Source of the DNA: Neodontobutis hainanensis
Lineage: Eukaryota; Chordata; Actinopteri; Gobiiformes; Odontobutidae
DNA length: 64,000 nucleotides
Direction: 5' to 3'
Assembly: GCA_024349245.1 (NCBI GenBank)
Contig: JALDNG010000104.1
Span: forward strand, 783,501-847,500
Part shown: piece after piece, positions 38,461 to 52,169 of the stretch
Numbering within the stretch: the first letter of the stretch is position 1
Layout: each line of letters begins with the position of its first letter
Position numbers and translations under genes: made by a program
The notes under the pieces: generated by a model
What the model was told of the DNA's origin: nothing
Databases searched by the model: none
Seen by the model: the letters and a program-made list of their open reading frames with translations, nothing else

Positions 38461-40364
38461 AAATTTATTTATAAGACCTGCTAATAAAAGCTACATTTGT
38501 TTTTGTATTAAATCTGTTAGAAAATTCAATTCAGAGATATGAACCAGATTTGTGGCACTTTAATGTCACACGATAGGCTTGTTAACAGAAAATGCAATAT
38601 TTAGATTTTATGAAAAAATTGCTATACGAAACCAACTCTTAAACTGGAGACAGCTGTTGCTAATTAACACTAGTTTTTGTTTTTGAGAAAAGTACAAAGA
38701 CTTTCTAGCGATGTGACTGTTTCTATAATGTTACTGGATATGATGGTTTGCCCATCTCCAACAAGGAGAATAGACCACACTAGCGCAACCTAAAGTAAAG
38801 GCCAATACATACTCTGTAGGAACAAGACATTTGGTTTAGTTAGAAAGCTAGTTCTGACCAGGACTTTCCATATTTCACGAGAAACTCAAGCGCAGAACTC
38901 CTCCCTTTTCTGCATTAACCATGGCCACTTTAGATTTACGACCAATCACACAATAGTTATTGAACACAAACAAGAAAATATTTCAGCTTAGACAATGTGT
39001 CAAGAACAAGCTGCAAGACCTTCCAAACCAGGGCTACGGGAAAAAATTTACATCATTTTGTTCTTGCCACCTAAAGCACAAGAACAAATTTCTTGTTTTT
39101 GTGGAGTATGTATTGGTATTAAAGCTACTACTTTGTCCAAGTTGCTGTTATATCACAGGTTATTGACGCTTTGTGAGATTGAAGTCAATCTCACAAATGT
39201 ATTTATTGCTCTTTACTTTCTCTTTTTGGTTTCAAAACTTACAACATGAAAATGGCAGTGGGAAAAGTACCCTTTTTTTTTCCATGGTACAGCATGGCTC
39301 GGAGGAGACGGTCCATCTGACTTAATAAAGACTTGTGTTGTGGTGCATCTGCGGTCAGACAGCGATATCATTGTTACCCAACTGTTTTGGCTCATAAAGG
39401 TCACACTATCAGTCATAACCTGCTCAGATATCTCCCGTCACATCCTGATCTTATGATAAATGTTGACAAATGGCCGCAGTTATAGCTCTGCAGGGCTTTT
39501 TGATCGATCTCTCACATGCACTGGTTGTTTACTCAATACATCCCTCCTTCTGTAAATGCCCCCATTAAGTGTCTATTTTGTACCACGTTTCAATTATTTC
39601 CACTCATGTATCGGCCCTTTCTATAGACGTCCAACATGAGAGGACAGGGTCAGGCGTAATACAAAATCCTGTTATTTTCAAAAAGCCTTTAATAGATGGT
39701 GGAGGACGATGGGTGAATATGAATGCTCCATGTTTCTTTAAACCAGAAAAGTGTAATTTTGCCCACTGAGTCACACCTGTGGGGTTTTTCATCATTTATG
39801 CATGCAGATGTGTTTTTGTGGCTATTTATGTAAAGCAGCTATAAATTATTATTGGAAGGGAAAGTTTTTTAGTATTAAAGTGATTTAAAGAGACACACAT
39901 CTGGTGTTCCCTAGAGATAGATATAAATGTTAATGCTCGCGCTTTAATCCAAGTGCCTAGAATGATAAAAAAAAGAAATTGTGTTAGAAAAATCTCATGG
40001 ATAAATAAGAGTCTAGAAACATCAAGGCACTTTTTAGAATGGAGATGAATAGAACTTACATGTACCATATTCTGGTTCATGCTTAGTACATGAACTAACG
40101 AGATGAGAATGATACAGAGAAGAATAAAAATGGAGTGGAAAGATAAACTTGGGGGCACTTTTTATTACATTCATCGTTTAGTAAATATTATTTGGTCAAC
40201 TTTGCTTTGGAAGCAACTGAGAAACAAGCGGACGCTATGAGGGAATTGGACTCACAGTAAGTTAGGTTTTTCTACTTTTTACGGTGTGCAATAATGCGTA
40301 AAAAATAATGCGTAAAAATGAAAGAAACATAGAGAAAATGCATTGCATTGAATGGACTGCATAA
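38461..40364. other. Intronic non-coding DNA
   Basis: Nothing recognised; part of 39240-39780 is relatively balanced in composition. Confidence 0.45.
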
Positions 40365-40612
40365 ATGTACCAATGGCACAGTGGCAGAGTGAGAAGATCC
40401 TGGGTTCAATTCCCATCCAGGGCAGGGCCTTTCTGTGTGGAGTTTCCATGTTGTCCCTGTGTCTGTGTAGGTTTCCTCCAGGTACTCAGGTTTTCCCCAC
40501 CACTAAAGACATGTACAATACTCTCCTTCTCCATTCACACATGGGGCCAGGACTCCCTGCAGAACTCCCCTGAGATTTGTAATCTCCTGGTTAAATAAAA
40601 AAAATAAAAACA
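40365..40612 (+). mobile_element. tRNA-headed SINE, plus orientation
   Basis: Starts with a tRNA-like head (ggcacagtggcagagtg as box A-like, gggttcaattccc as box B-like). It then has ggcctttctgtgtggagttt, gtgtctgtgtaggtttcctc and acatgtacaa, and ends in ggttaaataaaaaaaataaa, a short A-rich tail. The central GGATAGGCTCC part found in the minus-strand copies is absent, so it may belong to a related subfamily with a different 3' end. Confidence 0.72.
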
Positions 40613-43020
40613 TACTCTCAAGGCTAAAAACGGGTTTCAGCTAAACAAGGCATGTGTTGGATGTAAAATATGTAAACCAGCGATAACATCCTTAAGAGTA
40701 TCTTAAACAAGCAGTTTTTCCATCTTCATAGCCATGACAATTTAATACAAAAAGCAATTTTAAAAGAAATAAAAAAAAGGGAAAAAAATCTAATTAGTAA
40801 ATTATTTTATAAGGATATTTGAAATGCAGTAACGTTTGGTTTACACACTCTGAGGCACACCTTTCCACTATGTTGCATTGTTTTTGTATTAGCTTAGCTC
40901 CATATCCCAGATCTGAACAAATGTATCACTAAGATCATATATACAGTATGATCATGTTCATTCTTTGCTGTATATTCTTGGCCAGATATACTCACTCTGA
41001 TTCACTGGGACCTCTGTTAGATGCACAAGGCTGAAAATGGTAAAAAAAAAAAAAACTCATTTCCCACTAAGTGCATTGAGCACGTTTTTGCACTTGGGGA
41101 GGGAATGGTAAGATTGGCACTGGAGGGCATATACTGTTGTGTGAAATTGTTTCATTACTGACCCCCAATGGTCCTGGTCCTCAGATGCATGGTGCAAAAT
41201 CCCAGTCACCATTTTGTGTAAAGCCTTGCATTTTTCTGCCACTGACTGGATTCTTTAGAAACATGTTCATTTGGTGTAATGCGCCACTTGAACTGTAATC
41301 AACCTAATTCTTTGCAATTAAAATGGAATATCAAGTAAATTTTTTGGAACAAAATAAATATTTATTAGCTTTTTCAAAATAATTATTTAATAATAATAAT
41401 AATAATATAATATATATATTTTGATATTATTGTATTCAAACATTATGATTTTTTTATTAGCTTGCAATGATTATAAGAAAAATCTCCTCTTTTCATCTTG
41501 ATCACACTCATACTTAACTGACGTGTTTAATTAATAATAAAGAGAAGTCATATTTTTAATGATATACACCTATATTAGCCCCATTACCACATTTCTACCA
41601 GCACTCGGGTTAATTTTAAAGGCTTTATTTTTATCATGAGAATTGTGTAGAAGAATTGGTTCTTGTTAGACGCTCACAAAGGTCATTGCTATGATGCTGT
41701 ATTTGTACAGACCTCTGAATAACAACACATAGAGGAGTTCAGTAAGGGTACGTTCACACTTGCAGTGTTTGGAGCGGTTCAAAAAGACTCTGGTGCGGTT
41801 GCTCTGTTAGCACGGTTCTTGGATAAGTGCAAATGCTCCAGACGAACCTCAGTGAGCACAAAACAAAACACTTGTGTCTAGTGCACAGTGTAAATCCAGC
41901 TAAAAGCACCCGCTAGGGACAAAGCAGATTCTTTTCATTAGGGCACGTTCTCCTTTCATTTCTCATCTAATCCCCCCATCTACACCCCCCACCTCCACCC
42001 TCCCTTGACACATCAATTAAAGGACTCCATCTCCCGCGATCTCTCCAAACCTCTCCAAACCCTATCTGTGACACTTAGCCACTTAATGCTATTGTTAGCC
42101 GTGTCATGAGGAGAAGCTGGAATGAAAAGGCGCTGATGAATTAAAACAGACCTTATCCAAAAGGCGGGGGGTCTTCAACACCTGCATTTCAGCACACTCG
42201 GCTTGGCTCTTGATGAAGAGAATGACAGGCTCTCTAAACCGCTGTTAGATATGAAAATTTAATGGAGAGTGCGTGAGGAAATACTTTTGTGTGGGAAGCT
42301 GCCTTGAGTGGACATAAAAACTTTTTTTTATTCTTTTCAATACTGACCTAAATGCATTAGTTGGAGGAGCCAGTCATTCTTGTATTTCTGCTTCCAATTA
42401 GATGTGACACTTGGATGAAAAAGAATCAAACCTAAAATCTTACCCCAAAGATTCTAAAACATCCTGCACCCATGTATGAAAAGGTAATAAAAGCCAGCAT
42501 AGATTTGTGCAAAATGCATGTTTGCACGATGTCATGACATGTTTCCCCTGGTGGCTTTCACACTCAGTTCCATTTGATGAAGCCCTGCTAAGAGAGGCTC
42601 AGGGCAGAAGAAGCCAGTCATGTGGACTGCATTGACCAAAGTAGATATGGATGCATGATACAAACAATGGCTGCAAAACCTTATAATACATTTCTAATTA
42701 CTTAGTGGTAAAAGATAAAGTGATACAGTTTAAAATTGATATTTTACTAGTGCTGAATAAAATGCACAAGGACGCAGCAGCTCAGGCACTTCAAATATCT
42801 GTATATTTGTTAGGAATAGAGCATTACATTTATATTTGAGTATGCTGAGCACATAACCTGATTAAAGGCATTAAACAGAGAGAAAAAACATTGTCATTAT
42901 CATTTAAGGTCTCTTTTTTTTACTGTATTCAAACAGCTGCAGGGCGTCAGGATCATAGTGTCGACCCAACTTCATTATAGCCATTTTAAGAAGCATTATA
43001 AAATAAAGTAGAACTTGCAT
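40613..43020. other. Intronic non-coding DNA
   Basis: Includes an AAT/TA-rich simple patch (about 41391-41420) and a stretch at 41748-41880 beginning acgttcacacttgcagtgtt, which resembles decayed DNA-transposon sequence but cannot be delimited. The block 41950-42300 is C-rich and repeat-poor. Confidence 0.42.
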
Positions 43021-43136
43021 TTCATTTTCTAACACTTGTCCTTTACGGGTCGCCGGGGGCTGGAGCCTATCCCAGTGGCCTTGGGCATAAGTTGGGACAA
43101 TTGCCAGTTAATTAATCGCAAGCCTAACAGAGTAGA
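43021..43136 (-). repeat. SINE-like repeat fragment (tail part)
   Basis: Contains gggtcgccgggggctggagc, ctatcccagtggccttggg and gccagttaattaatcgcaag, then stops. Only the tail third of the family remains. Confidence 0.65.
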
Positions 43137-46100
43137 ACACACTTTAGTGGTTTTGAAATAACCTCTGAATGTTTGTCTGTGAAGGATCTCAGTCATTTTC
43201 ATCTGATAATAAATTTGGCTTCTTTTTTCTTTATGATCCACTGAATATTTATGCTAGCGGCTGCTTGATATTCTGAATACATCTTTGCTGAGGTGAAAGG
43301 TTTTAGATTACTTGGCGTGTTTCTTCCTTGTCAAAAGACCCTTGCTGAACATGTTTTGTGAATTGCAACTGAAATGTCAATCCCTTCCATTGCAAAAAAA
43401 CAAAAAAAACAAAAAACAAAACCAGTAACTTTTTATTAGCTTTTAGCTCTACCCAAAAATAAGTATCTGCACAAGAACAAGACGGAAATCAGTGTGGATC
43501 TTTGTTGGACATAATGCCATTGCAAATCTAATTTTTTTTAATTATTTAAATTTAATATCTATTTTAATTTTATAATCAAAGCAATCTGAACGGGTGTACA
43601 TCTGTCACATTAGGTAAAAAAAAGATATCTCAGAAAAATCATCATGACCTGGTCATACACAATACCTTTGCTAAAATTCTCTCAATGAAACTGGTCTGGA
43701 AACCTTCACCTTCACAGTCATTTCCACTTGTTGGACCAGTGCCTGAAGTTTAAATTGTGACATTTTATTCCACGTCCGATGATACAGCTTCCTAGAAATC
43801 CAGCTTGTATCCACAGAGGCCAGACTAATTGTTTGCACAGAACCAAATAAAGAATTGGGATCAATCATAATCATGATTCTGAATCAAGATCATGATTTTT
43901 GTTATCTTAAAAGCTAGACAGCTAAAAGCTAGTGTTGGTCTTTCCACTGATGGCTAAAAACTAACCACATTTCTCCTCCTGCTTCACATTATTTATTTGG
44001 GGACAGTGTATACAAAAAAAATCATCCAGGAGAGTAAGTAAGTGCAGAAATGCAGAAGTTTCCAGGCCCTCAAACCACGTCAGCCGCTTGTCCCCTGAGC
44101 GCTGAACTCCATTACTCAGACAGGGCTCTGACTGCAGCGTCCCCACTGTCCACCTCCCCACAGATCCCGAGCCAGACACTGCACTGATTTTAGGCAATTC
44201 AAATGGTGCAGTCATTTCCCAAAAGTTTTCAGAAGAATCTCAAAGTTTTCTCTGTATTTGTAGGGCAATGAATTGGCAATGTTAAGTGAACTATTTAATA
44301 TATTGTATGTTATGCTACAATTATTAGTATAAAACTATAGATTTTTTAGGTTTATATAATCCAACTACTCACTTAAATGTTTTAATTAAACTACTTGTTT
44401 TTAAGAAAACTAAATGTAAGAAGACTCAGTTATTAGCTCAAATTTAATATTAAATTATAGTTTTTTTATATTTATAATCAATTAATCAGACCAATAATTT
44501 TTTTAATTCACAAATGGATCCGTTGAATGGATTTTTTGTTTTCTGTGTATTTTGTTGATCCTCAAGCAATCCAGATATATTGCAATCTATAAATATATTT
44601 GTATAGAAAAATCTACCAAAGCTTGACTTAAAAGACCCATTTTTGTCAAAGTGGATGGCTATATGGCTAACTTTTTTGAATAAACTAAACTTTATTTCCT
44701 AAACTAAACATCTAAAGGTTAACTTAACTCATTTTCATAATTTAACCCAACAGCCTGCTTAACACTAAAACTCCTCCAAACAATCGTTCTTTTTCTACTG
44801 CGTAAGCTTTACGTAATCCATTCCACCCAACAAATATGTAGCTCCTGATGTCCACAAAATTTACTTGAGTTGTATCTCAAGGTCAACAAGATGGTAATGT
44901 ATTTAAAATCATGCAACATGGCCATGGTTTATCTAAAAGTAAATGGGAGAATTTATGATTCTGCAAGTTCTCTGCAAATCTGTTTGAATTCTTGACGTCA
45001 CACAAGTTTACTCAATTCTTTATTCAGTTCATGGAAAAGAATCTCATTAATACATGTCAAATGTTTCCAAATTGCAGTATATACTGTACAATCACAATAA
45101 TGTTAATCTAAAAATAACATTATAGTAGACAAGAATTCATTTTTTTTTTATGAGGTGAGGGTTGATGTTACATTTCTGACAGCACTTTTTATTCCAGTCA
45201 TATATCCAGCCAGTGCAGCAGCTCTCATTAGGTGCATGCAGCCCTGACCGTTATTGATCGGTCAGTCGCAGTACCAATTTATTCTGGCCATCATTATGAA
45301 GTTACACTGACCTTTGACAGTGTTATTAAGCTTTTATGCCGATATCCCAGTCACAAAGTACTGCTACTTTGTGTGAGAACACAGTTATTTTGTCTGATGA
45401 GCCATATAATAGCCTTCTTCAGGAGCTTTACTAGTGAGTTTACACAAATGACGCCAGCTTCGCATTTACTGGGGTGCTATTTTGCAACTGTACAAGAAGC
45501 AGACAGGATGTTGTCAAATCTCTATGGAATATGTAAAGAGGTGATTAAAGAGACCATATCAAAATGGCAAAAAAGAGAGTAAAATAGGTGCATTTTTATT
45601 AAAAGGTGGGCCCATTGTGGCGACATCTGGCAGCAAAGTGCAGATTGCCATTCTTTTTTAGAGCATGTGAACAGCTATGGTGCCTGCAAACCAAACCCAG
45701 TGGAAACAAGTGTAAAGGACCAAATGCAGTTATCAATCAACAAAATTATCAAACTAAACAAGAATTTATACAAAATCACTTATTTACTCTTTTTATTTGC
45801 TTAGATAATTTTGCTTCATAAACATATTTCTAAAGACATCAATGCAAAGTTATTATTTACTATAAAAAAAAATTAAAAAAGCATTTTCATGTCAATATTG
45901 AGTCATTGCTTAATGGCAACTACCTTGGGGGCCATTACAGCTTGGGACCCAAGGCAAGTGACTAATATTCCCACCCCACTGACACACCCCTGTTCACATA
46001 ACACCTATTGTCTTACAAGTCATCAATCACTAAAAGGAGAAAGGTCTTTCAGATCTTATAGAGAAGGATTTGTTTTCATTTCATTTGAACTTTTTTCTGT

Positions 46101-46659
46101 AACATGCAAAAGACAACTTAAACATTATATGCAAATGTAATCTCGTTTAGCAAACATAACCTATGTTTTAGCTCCAGACATTTGTGCAAGTTACATATAT
46201 GGCCATGCAGCACTTGGTTGGTAAATATCTCTTTGGCAACAGAGGGAACTCAAACAAAACATTCTGGCCATTCATATTAATCTTTAGGAAAACTGCACAC
46301 GCTCAGATTGTCATAAAGTCTGTGCTCTGACATCTTGCCAAAAGGAAGTGGCTGATGTTTTTGTGCCACCACAGAGGTTCATTTTATCAGATTTTTCCAC
46401 TACCTTGTCGGAGCCATTCTGGCATCTCTTCGGGCAAAACAAATTACCACCTGGTACATTTTCTAGCGCGCGTATGCAAAAAACACTGTTTGCCCTGAGC
46501 CAGATGTCTTTAAAGACACAAGCCCAAAGCATCTGTTAGCACAATAGCACTTTAAAAAAAATCAACCTAACTGTGTCAGAACTCACATGATAAGAGCCCC
46601 CACTAATAAGCCCCCACTTTGAGCAGAATAGTGCTCCTTAGAGAGTGTGGCAGTGTCTT
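43137..46659. other. Intronic non-coding DNA
   Basis: Has an A/CA-rich simple patch (43395-43422) and an imperfect inverted repeat at 43868-43899 built on atcatgattctgaatcaaga. The open frames at 43961-44215 (minus) and 45232-45582 (plus) resemble nothing I know. Confidence 0.42.
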
Positions 46660-47450
46660 AGCTCTGACTTAATTACCGCCTCCCGAATAGAGGCCTTTGA
46701 TTCGCATGCCCTGTGGAACACTTGATCCGTTCCTTCCGCGCTTTCCAAGCCATTTTGTCTTCCGCTCTAACACTTCTTCACTTCCTATCATCCCCATCCT
46801 ATTGCATTAAGCATCTCTCGAAAAACTGCCATGGGTCAAAGCCACACGTGTACAAACTATAAGATGCATATAAAAAAGGCTTTACATCACATTAGGAAAA
46901 ACACTTTCCTCAGCGCATACATTCAAATGAGCACTCGTAAAAAAAAGAGGCTTAGCCATGAGTGTTCCATTATTCCGATAACAAAATATTACTCAAATGC
47001 AGTGGTGTAATTGCTTCTCGCGCTTTCTGTTTTGTGTGCTGCTCAATGCGGGCACATTGGAAGTAATGGCTGTGGTTATTTGGAGTTACCTGGGAAGTAT
47101 AGAACGGCAAATGGAAAAGACTAATCTTTTATGTAAAACAAACTCCTCTCGGTTCAATTGGCTGAAGTTTGAAGGCAATATATGCAAATGAATAGGGGAA
47201 TGAATTTTGACCGCGCATGAATATTTATACGCTCATTCTCATAAAAAAGGCGCGCCATCTGTAACTGTTGGACTAAATGAGAAATAAATGTCACTCAATC
47301 AAGGCCGTGCAGAGAGATATGGATTTTTCTTTTGTTCTGCTCAAGCCATAAAGGTGCAACGGGGGAGATTTACAGGGATCTATTTGGAGAATGAGGGTAT
47401 AATAGTCATAATTTTGTTTTGCAGCGCTGCACATTCAGTGAAAATGGTTG
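46660..47450. promoter_or_regulatory. Candidate conserved non-coding element cluster
   Basis: Repeat-free block with an exact octamer atgcaaat (47182-47189), tgaatatttatac, gcataaaaaa-like homeobox words and gcgcgcc. It has no exon-like frame. The texture resembles deeply conserved enhancers near developmental genes. No conservation was tested. Confidence 0.32.
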
Positions 47451-47809
47451 TGTTTACATAGCCTTACAATGAGCCTTTTAGAACCAAAGGTGGAACAAGG
47501 CTTGAGTCAGCAATGTTTCACCTAAAGGCTACAGCAGTAGTGGGAATTGCATTGTGTCCAGATTCAAGAGAAGTCTTTAAATGCAAAAACCTTTTTAAAA
47601 AAAATGTAAAGATCAATGTTTTAGTCATTGGTAATGCTTTGAACCCATCAAGGTATAGTCTGCCTTAAGTATGAAAATAGTCTTTTAGTAATATTCGTCA
47701 ATCTAATTTTGCCAAGATAAAAACTGAATAATATCTCAACATCTAAGTCATGGAAGAAGCTATTGTAAATGTAATTGGAAAATATTGCTGAAGCTTTTCA
47801 AAAACGAGA
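47451..47809. other. Intronic non-coding DNA
   Basis: Nothing recognised. Confidence 0.5.
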
Positions 47810-47817
47810 CCATGACT

Positions 47818-48421
47818 CAGAGGTCGCATTAACCGAATATTTTCCGTCATTGACGGGTTTTTTCTAGCAGGGACAGAAAAATCTGAATGCCATCCGTCAT
47901 TTTGACGGATTATTGAGGGTGATCTATTGTAATTCCTACTTCTGACCAGTTGGTGGCGAATGTACATATCAACAATTATCTTGAATCATGTCGTTTTTGT
48001 CGCTGCATTCAGTTGCAAAAAGGTCACGGCAGTAGTTTTTTTCAAACTGCCAAATAGTTCTGATATTGTTAATAAAAGTGAAAAAAGAGGACTTGATGCA
48101 GCAGAGCATGAAGGAAAACAAAAGGAGAACATTGAGCAGTCACCGACAGCTGTTACGGGACAATTAAGCAGCAAAAAGGAGAAGAAGAGGGAGTACGTGT
48201 TCAGGAGTTTACGTGGCTGAGATAGGAAGGAGGAAAATTGTTCTGCGACATTGAAGAAAAGCTAACACAAGTAACGGACTTGTCAGCGGGGGCACCACAA
48301 CAGCACTTGAATTAAGTTCAGTTCATTTTTGTCGGAATCACATTGTGTGCTCTAGAGTTCCATCACAAAATAATGTCAGTGCTTTAAGTGGACCAAAAGA
48401 GGTGCAGGTACTCTATTATAG

Positions 48422-48474
<53 letters not shown>

Positions 48475-49175
48475 AGCCATAACACTGGTGCCTACTATTT
48501 ATATAGGTGCTATATAAATAACAAAAAAAATCATCAGTTTGTGGATTTGCTTGAGCTAGAAAGAGCTATTGAACATAAATAAAATGTACAAAAGGGTAGA
48601 GTCTGAAGCCAGGAGAGCATATTAGGTGTTGTTCACGGTTTTTGTATTTTATCGAGCCGAGTGTGCGGGTTTCACACACCCTCTCCGGACACGCTGAGTT
48701 GTTGACACTGACAGCCGCAAAAGCGACACATGCGCTTTACACTTGTAAAACAAGGGTGTATGGGTAATGTAGTCTCTGCTCTCGGTGGGAGGAATTAGGA
48801 AGCGCGCATCGTGAAGGGCGCAAACGATTAAAACCTCTATTAAAACAGATGTCCAAATGAGCGTACCGGTACGCTAAAAGCACGTTCTGGGCGCATGGAG
48901 AATTGGCGGTACGCTCAAGAGCTATATTTAGAAGTGGCGGTACTGAGTATCGGTGTGTACCGGCCCACTTAAGGCACTGTGTAACGTTATTTGTTGTCCT
49001 TAAATAAAACGAATAATCTGTCCTCTATGCTCGTATTGAAGTTTCCTAAAATGTGAGTAAAACAAAAAGCTATTATAAGTATTATTAAAGTATAAAATTT
49101 AATAGACGAGGACGGAAAATTTACGACTCCGTCCGTCAAAATGATAGACAGTGAAAAAGTCTAGTGCGACCTCTG
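47818..49175. mobile_element. hAT-type transposon, defective
   Basis: The ends are inverted: cagaggtcgcattaacc on the left, and the right end reverse-complemented reads cagaggtcgcactagac. They are flanked by an 8-bp target duplication with one mismatch (ccatgact at 47810-47817, ccataact at 49176-49183), as hAT elements make. Subterminal regions hold several inverted ccgtc/gacgg units (for example ccgtcattgacgg and tccgtcattttgacgga). The 1358-bp interior has an 86-codon frame (47960-48220) rich in Lys/Glu, which may be a relic of the transposase N-terminus, and a TA microsatellite. No catalytic or dimerisation region is recognisable. Confidence 0.85.
48424..48467. repeat. TA dinucleotide microsatellite
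   Basis: About 22 TA units inside the hAT element, ending in tgtatgta. Confidence 0.96.
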
Positions 49176-49183
49176 CCATAACT

Positions 49184-50932
49184 TTTTCTGGTCCAGTTCT
49201 TTATACGCATCATACGAAGATATTGGTAACTGCAAATATGAGGCTAATATTAGTTGCACTCTAGTCAAGTGTTTCACATTAAAACCAATCACTTAAAAAA
49301 CTGTTTATTTTCCTACAGACTAGAAAAAAATATCATTTTGAATTGTGTATTACATCCATGCTCGTTATTCCTCCCACATTCTTTTAATTAAGTTGACACC
49401 CCATACTCCCCTCCATTAAATAATCTCTCAAAGTGTCATTTGCATTGTATTGCTTATTTCAGAAGAAGGGAGGCAGAAGATAAGCATAGCACAACATAGA
49501 AGCAAAGAAAATCTGTTATTTTTAATGAAGCAAACTTTATAGTTTATTGTGATGTTAAACCAGTGCTATTGTATTGTAAAACATAGGTCTGGGCTTGGTA
49601 TCTGGTTTATCTGCTGGAGACTGGGTTTATTCCTTTGAGCAGTACAATACTGGTCATGTTTGTGAAGCACAGTTTGGTACAAGGTAAGAGGAATGTCAGT
49701 GGTTAGAAGTAGGATTCAATTTACTGCAGCGCAACGTTGTCACTCATTGGTTATTTTGGTAATAAAAGTACTGCATCTACTATAATCTGACCATAACCCA
49801 AGAACTGAGGGCAGGATGTAATGCATGGTTGGCTACAGACAGCAGCTGTCTAAACACAGCTGAAGAGAAAGGCCTCAGCATGTTGACATATGCGATATAC
49901 CATAGTGAACTTCAGTGGACTGGAACTTTATTCTCTGATAATGGCGTGTGCAGAAAAACTTGAGAAAGTCATTCAAGGCACCATATGGTTTGCTTGCTAT
50001 GCACAGTGATTCTAAGGCTTGAAGGTAATTTTTACTTTTTTTTTTCCATAGGGAACCTTTTATCATATATATATGACTGTAAATTAAAAAAAAGTATTTT
50101 TTTTTACTAAGAAGCATCTTTTACTGAGAAAAAACATAATCAGCAAGAATTTATTTTTTAGGGTTTTATAAAATGTGAACAGTTTTTGTGCAAACAAACA
50201 CAACCTTAAAGGTAAATACCACAATTACCAATATTATTACCAATACTATTACCTATATTATATCAAGGACTGAACATCTCAATTCATGGAAATTACAATC
50301 AACAAAGGGGCTGTGAGAGCTTTGAATAATCTTCATTTCATCCAGCTTCATTGATTAATAACAACTAGATTCTTCCAAATTTAGAAAGAAAACTTTATTT
50401 TCTCATTTCCCCACAGCAACATTATGCTCCTTTAAATCTAAAAGCCCTTGAGCGGGACACTGCAACAGAACGGGCCCATGAGATAACACACCAAAAACAG
50501 GAGGAGTGTGTTCGGGATATAGACACTGTGGCAGGCCCTGTAATTACCGCAGCTAGGAGCCCACTCTGCGTTCAGTGAGCTGGCCATGACACCCTCACAA
50601 GAGCCCTCAGCGACAATGTCAGAGGCTCCCCGACGCATTGCGATGGATGATAACCTCCTTAGCAGGGCAGTATAAGCTGATAATTACTTGCTCAGCCGTG
50701 GTCACAATCTGATATGTGAACCCCGGGAGGAGTTAAAATTCTGTAGAGCAAGAGTAAAACATTCCAGGGGTTGGGAGTTTGTGTTGCATTTAAGCAGCCC
50801 ACTGTACAGACACTTGATTGTCAACAACATAAACTGAATGCACATTTGGGCCATGCAAATTAACCAAATCACAATACAGTATCAATTGACAAATAGGGAA
50901 CTGGCCACTAAAAATTACAAATCCTGCATGAA
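49184..50932. other. Intronic non-coding DNA
   Basis: Block 50440-50720 is GC-richer and repeat-free. Otherwise nothing recognised. Confidence 0.45.
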
Positions 50933-50971
50933 CAATGGCAATTTTCCAAAATCATTGGAAAATTGCCATTG
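50933..50971. repeat. Perfect 17-bp inverted repeat with 5-base loop
   Basis: The left arm caatggcaattttccaa (50933-50949) is the exact reverse complement of the right arm (50955-50971), separated by aatca. Pairing stops sharply outside the arms, so this is an isolated hairpin and not part of a longer precursor-like fold. Confidence 0.97.
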
Positions 50972-52169
50972 AAAAAAGTGTGTAGAGGACATAAGCAAAT
51001 ATTAGAATTAGCTTCTCAGTTTAGACAAGCACCACAAAGGGAAAATTGTACAAGATGTGTTTTGTAAATTGCAAACAAACTATATACAGTAGATGCGTCA
51101 GTGAGTGGGTAGAAAACAGTGGTATTAAGCCCAAAATTTAGGTGCCCTATTTACCCAAGCATTTAGGTTACAGCAGCTAAAGACACTGGAGTATGTTACA
51201 CTGGACCTGTACAGAATGTCAAAGAACACAGATAGTTCTAGGACCTGTGCTTCCTCGTTAAAGACGGTTAAGCTAAGATCTGCCTATTGAGATTAACAAT
51301 AATGTATTGCTAAAGCCGCAAAACCTACATCACGGTAGGATGCGTGTCGGCTATATACACAAGGACATAAGAGCAATGTATAATAGGTCAAATAAATTAT
51401 ACTGCATATAGCTTCATAGAATCCTTGTTTCATCTGCTAATGGTAAACAACACAGCAGCCAAAGTCCTAATAGCACACATGAGATGACAAACAAATTTGC
51501 CTATTGGCTGTATCTTATTGATTACATTTTTGGAAGGTTCTATAGCAGCCACTGCCCATTGCCCATGAGCCATCTGGGCTGAGTTAAAATGCATTGTGTC
51601 AAGGTTAACTACGGTTTTGCACTTTATGACTGGCATATATAGCTTCTGTCTGTCTCCGGAGCATTAAGTTAACAACATAGTAAAATCCATTATGACACTT
51701 AAGTGGACACTCCAATATTTTTTTAAGGTTCTCAATCTATCAATCTGTCTGAACTATCCGAAACCACATGAAATCTCACATCCCATCTAAGTGTTAAATC
51801 CTCGTACAGCTGCCAGCATTTTACAAGGAGCAGAATTCCTAGTTGGATGGAAGAACAAAACCGTTAAATTGGTCTTTGTTTAATCCCACTTGGCAAGTAG
51901 CCCCAGGCCATAAGCATAAAACACCTCTAAACTGCAGGAAATCAAATAAAACTGTGAATACATCTTTAATCCCATGTTTCATTTCAATGGTAGAATTATG
52001 GTCAGAATTATGGTTTAAATTTGTCATTTTCATGGCCATGCCCCCAGAATTTCTGTCACACATCACACTTAAAATGCTTGTATGTTGTATGTGTGTATGT
52101 TGTTTATGTTCAGAACTAATAGCCTCACTATGTTTTCTCAAGGAATGGATTGTAAATAGGACCTACTGT
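50972..52169. other. Intronic non-coding DNA
   Basis: Nothing recognised. Confidence 0.48.

Noticed and set aside
40365..40420. tRNA-like box A and box B
   Set aside because: They belong to a SINE head. The sequence cannot form a complete tRNA cloverleaf and continues into the SINE body.
41057..41242. 61-codon minus-strand frame that looks soluble and protein-like
   Set aside because: I could not tie it to any transposase or gene family, and it lacks splice signals.
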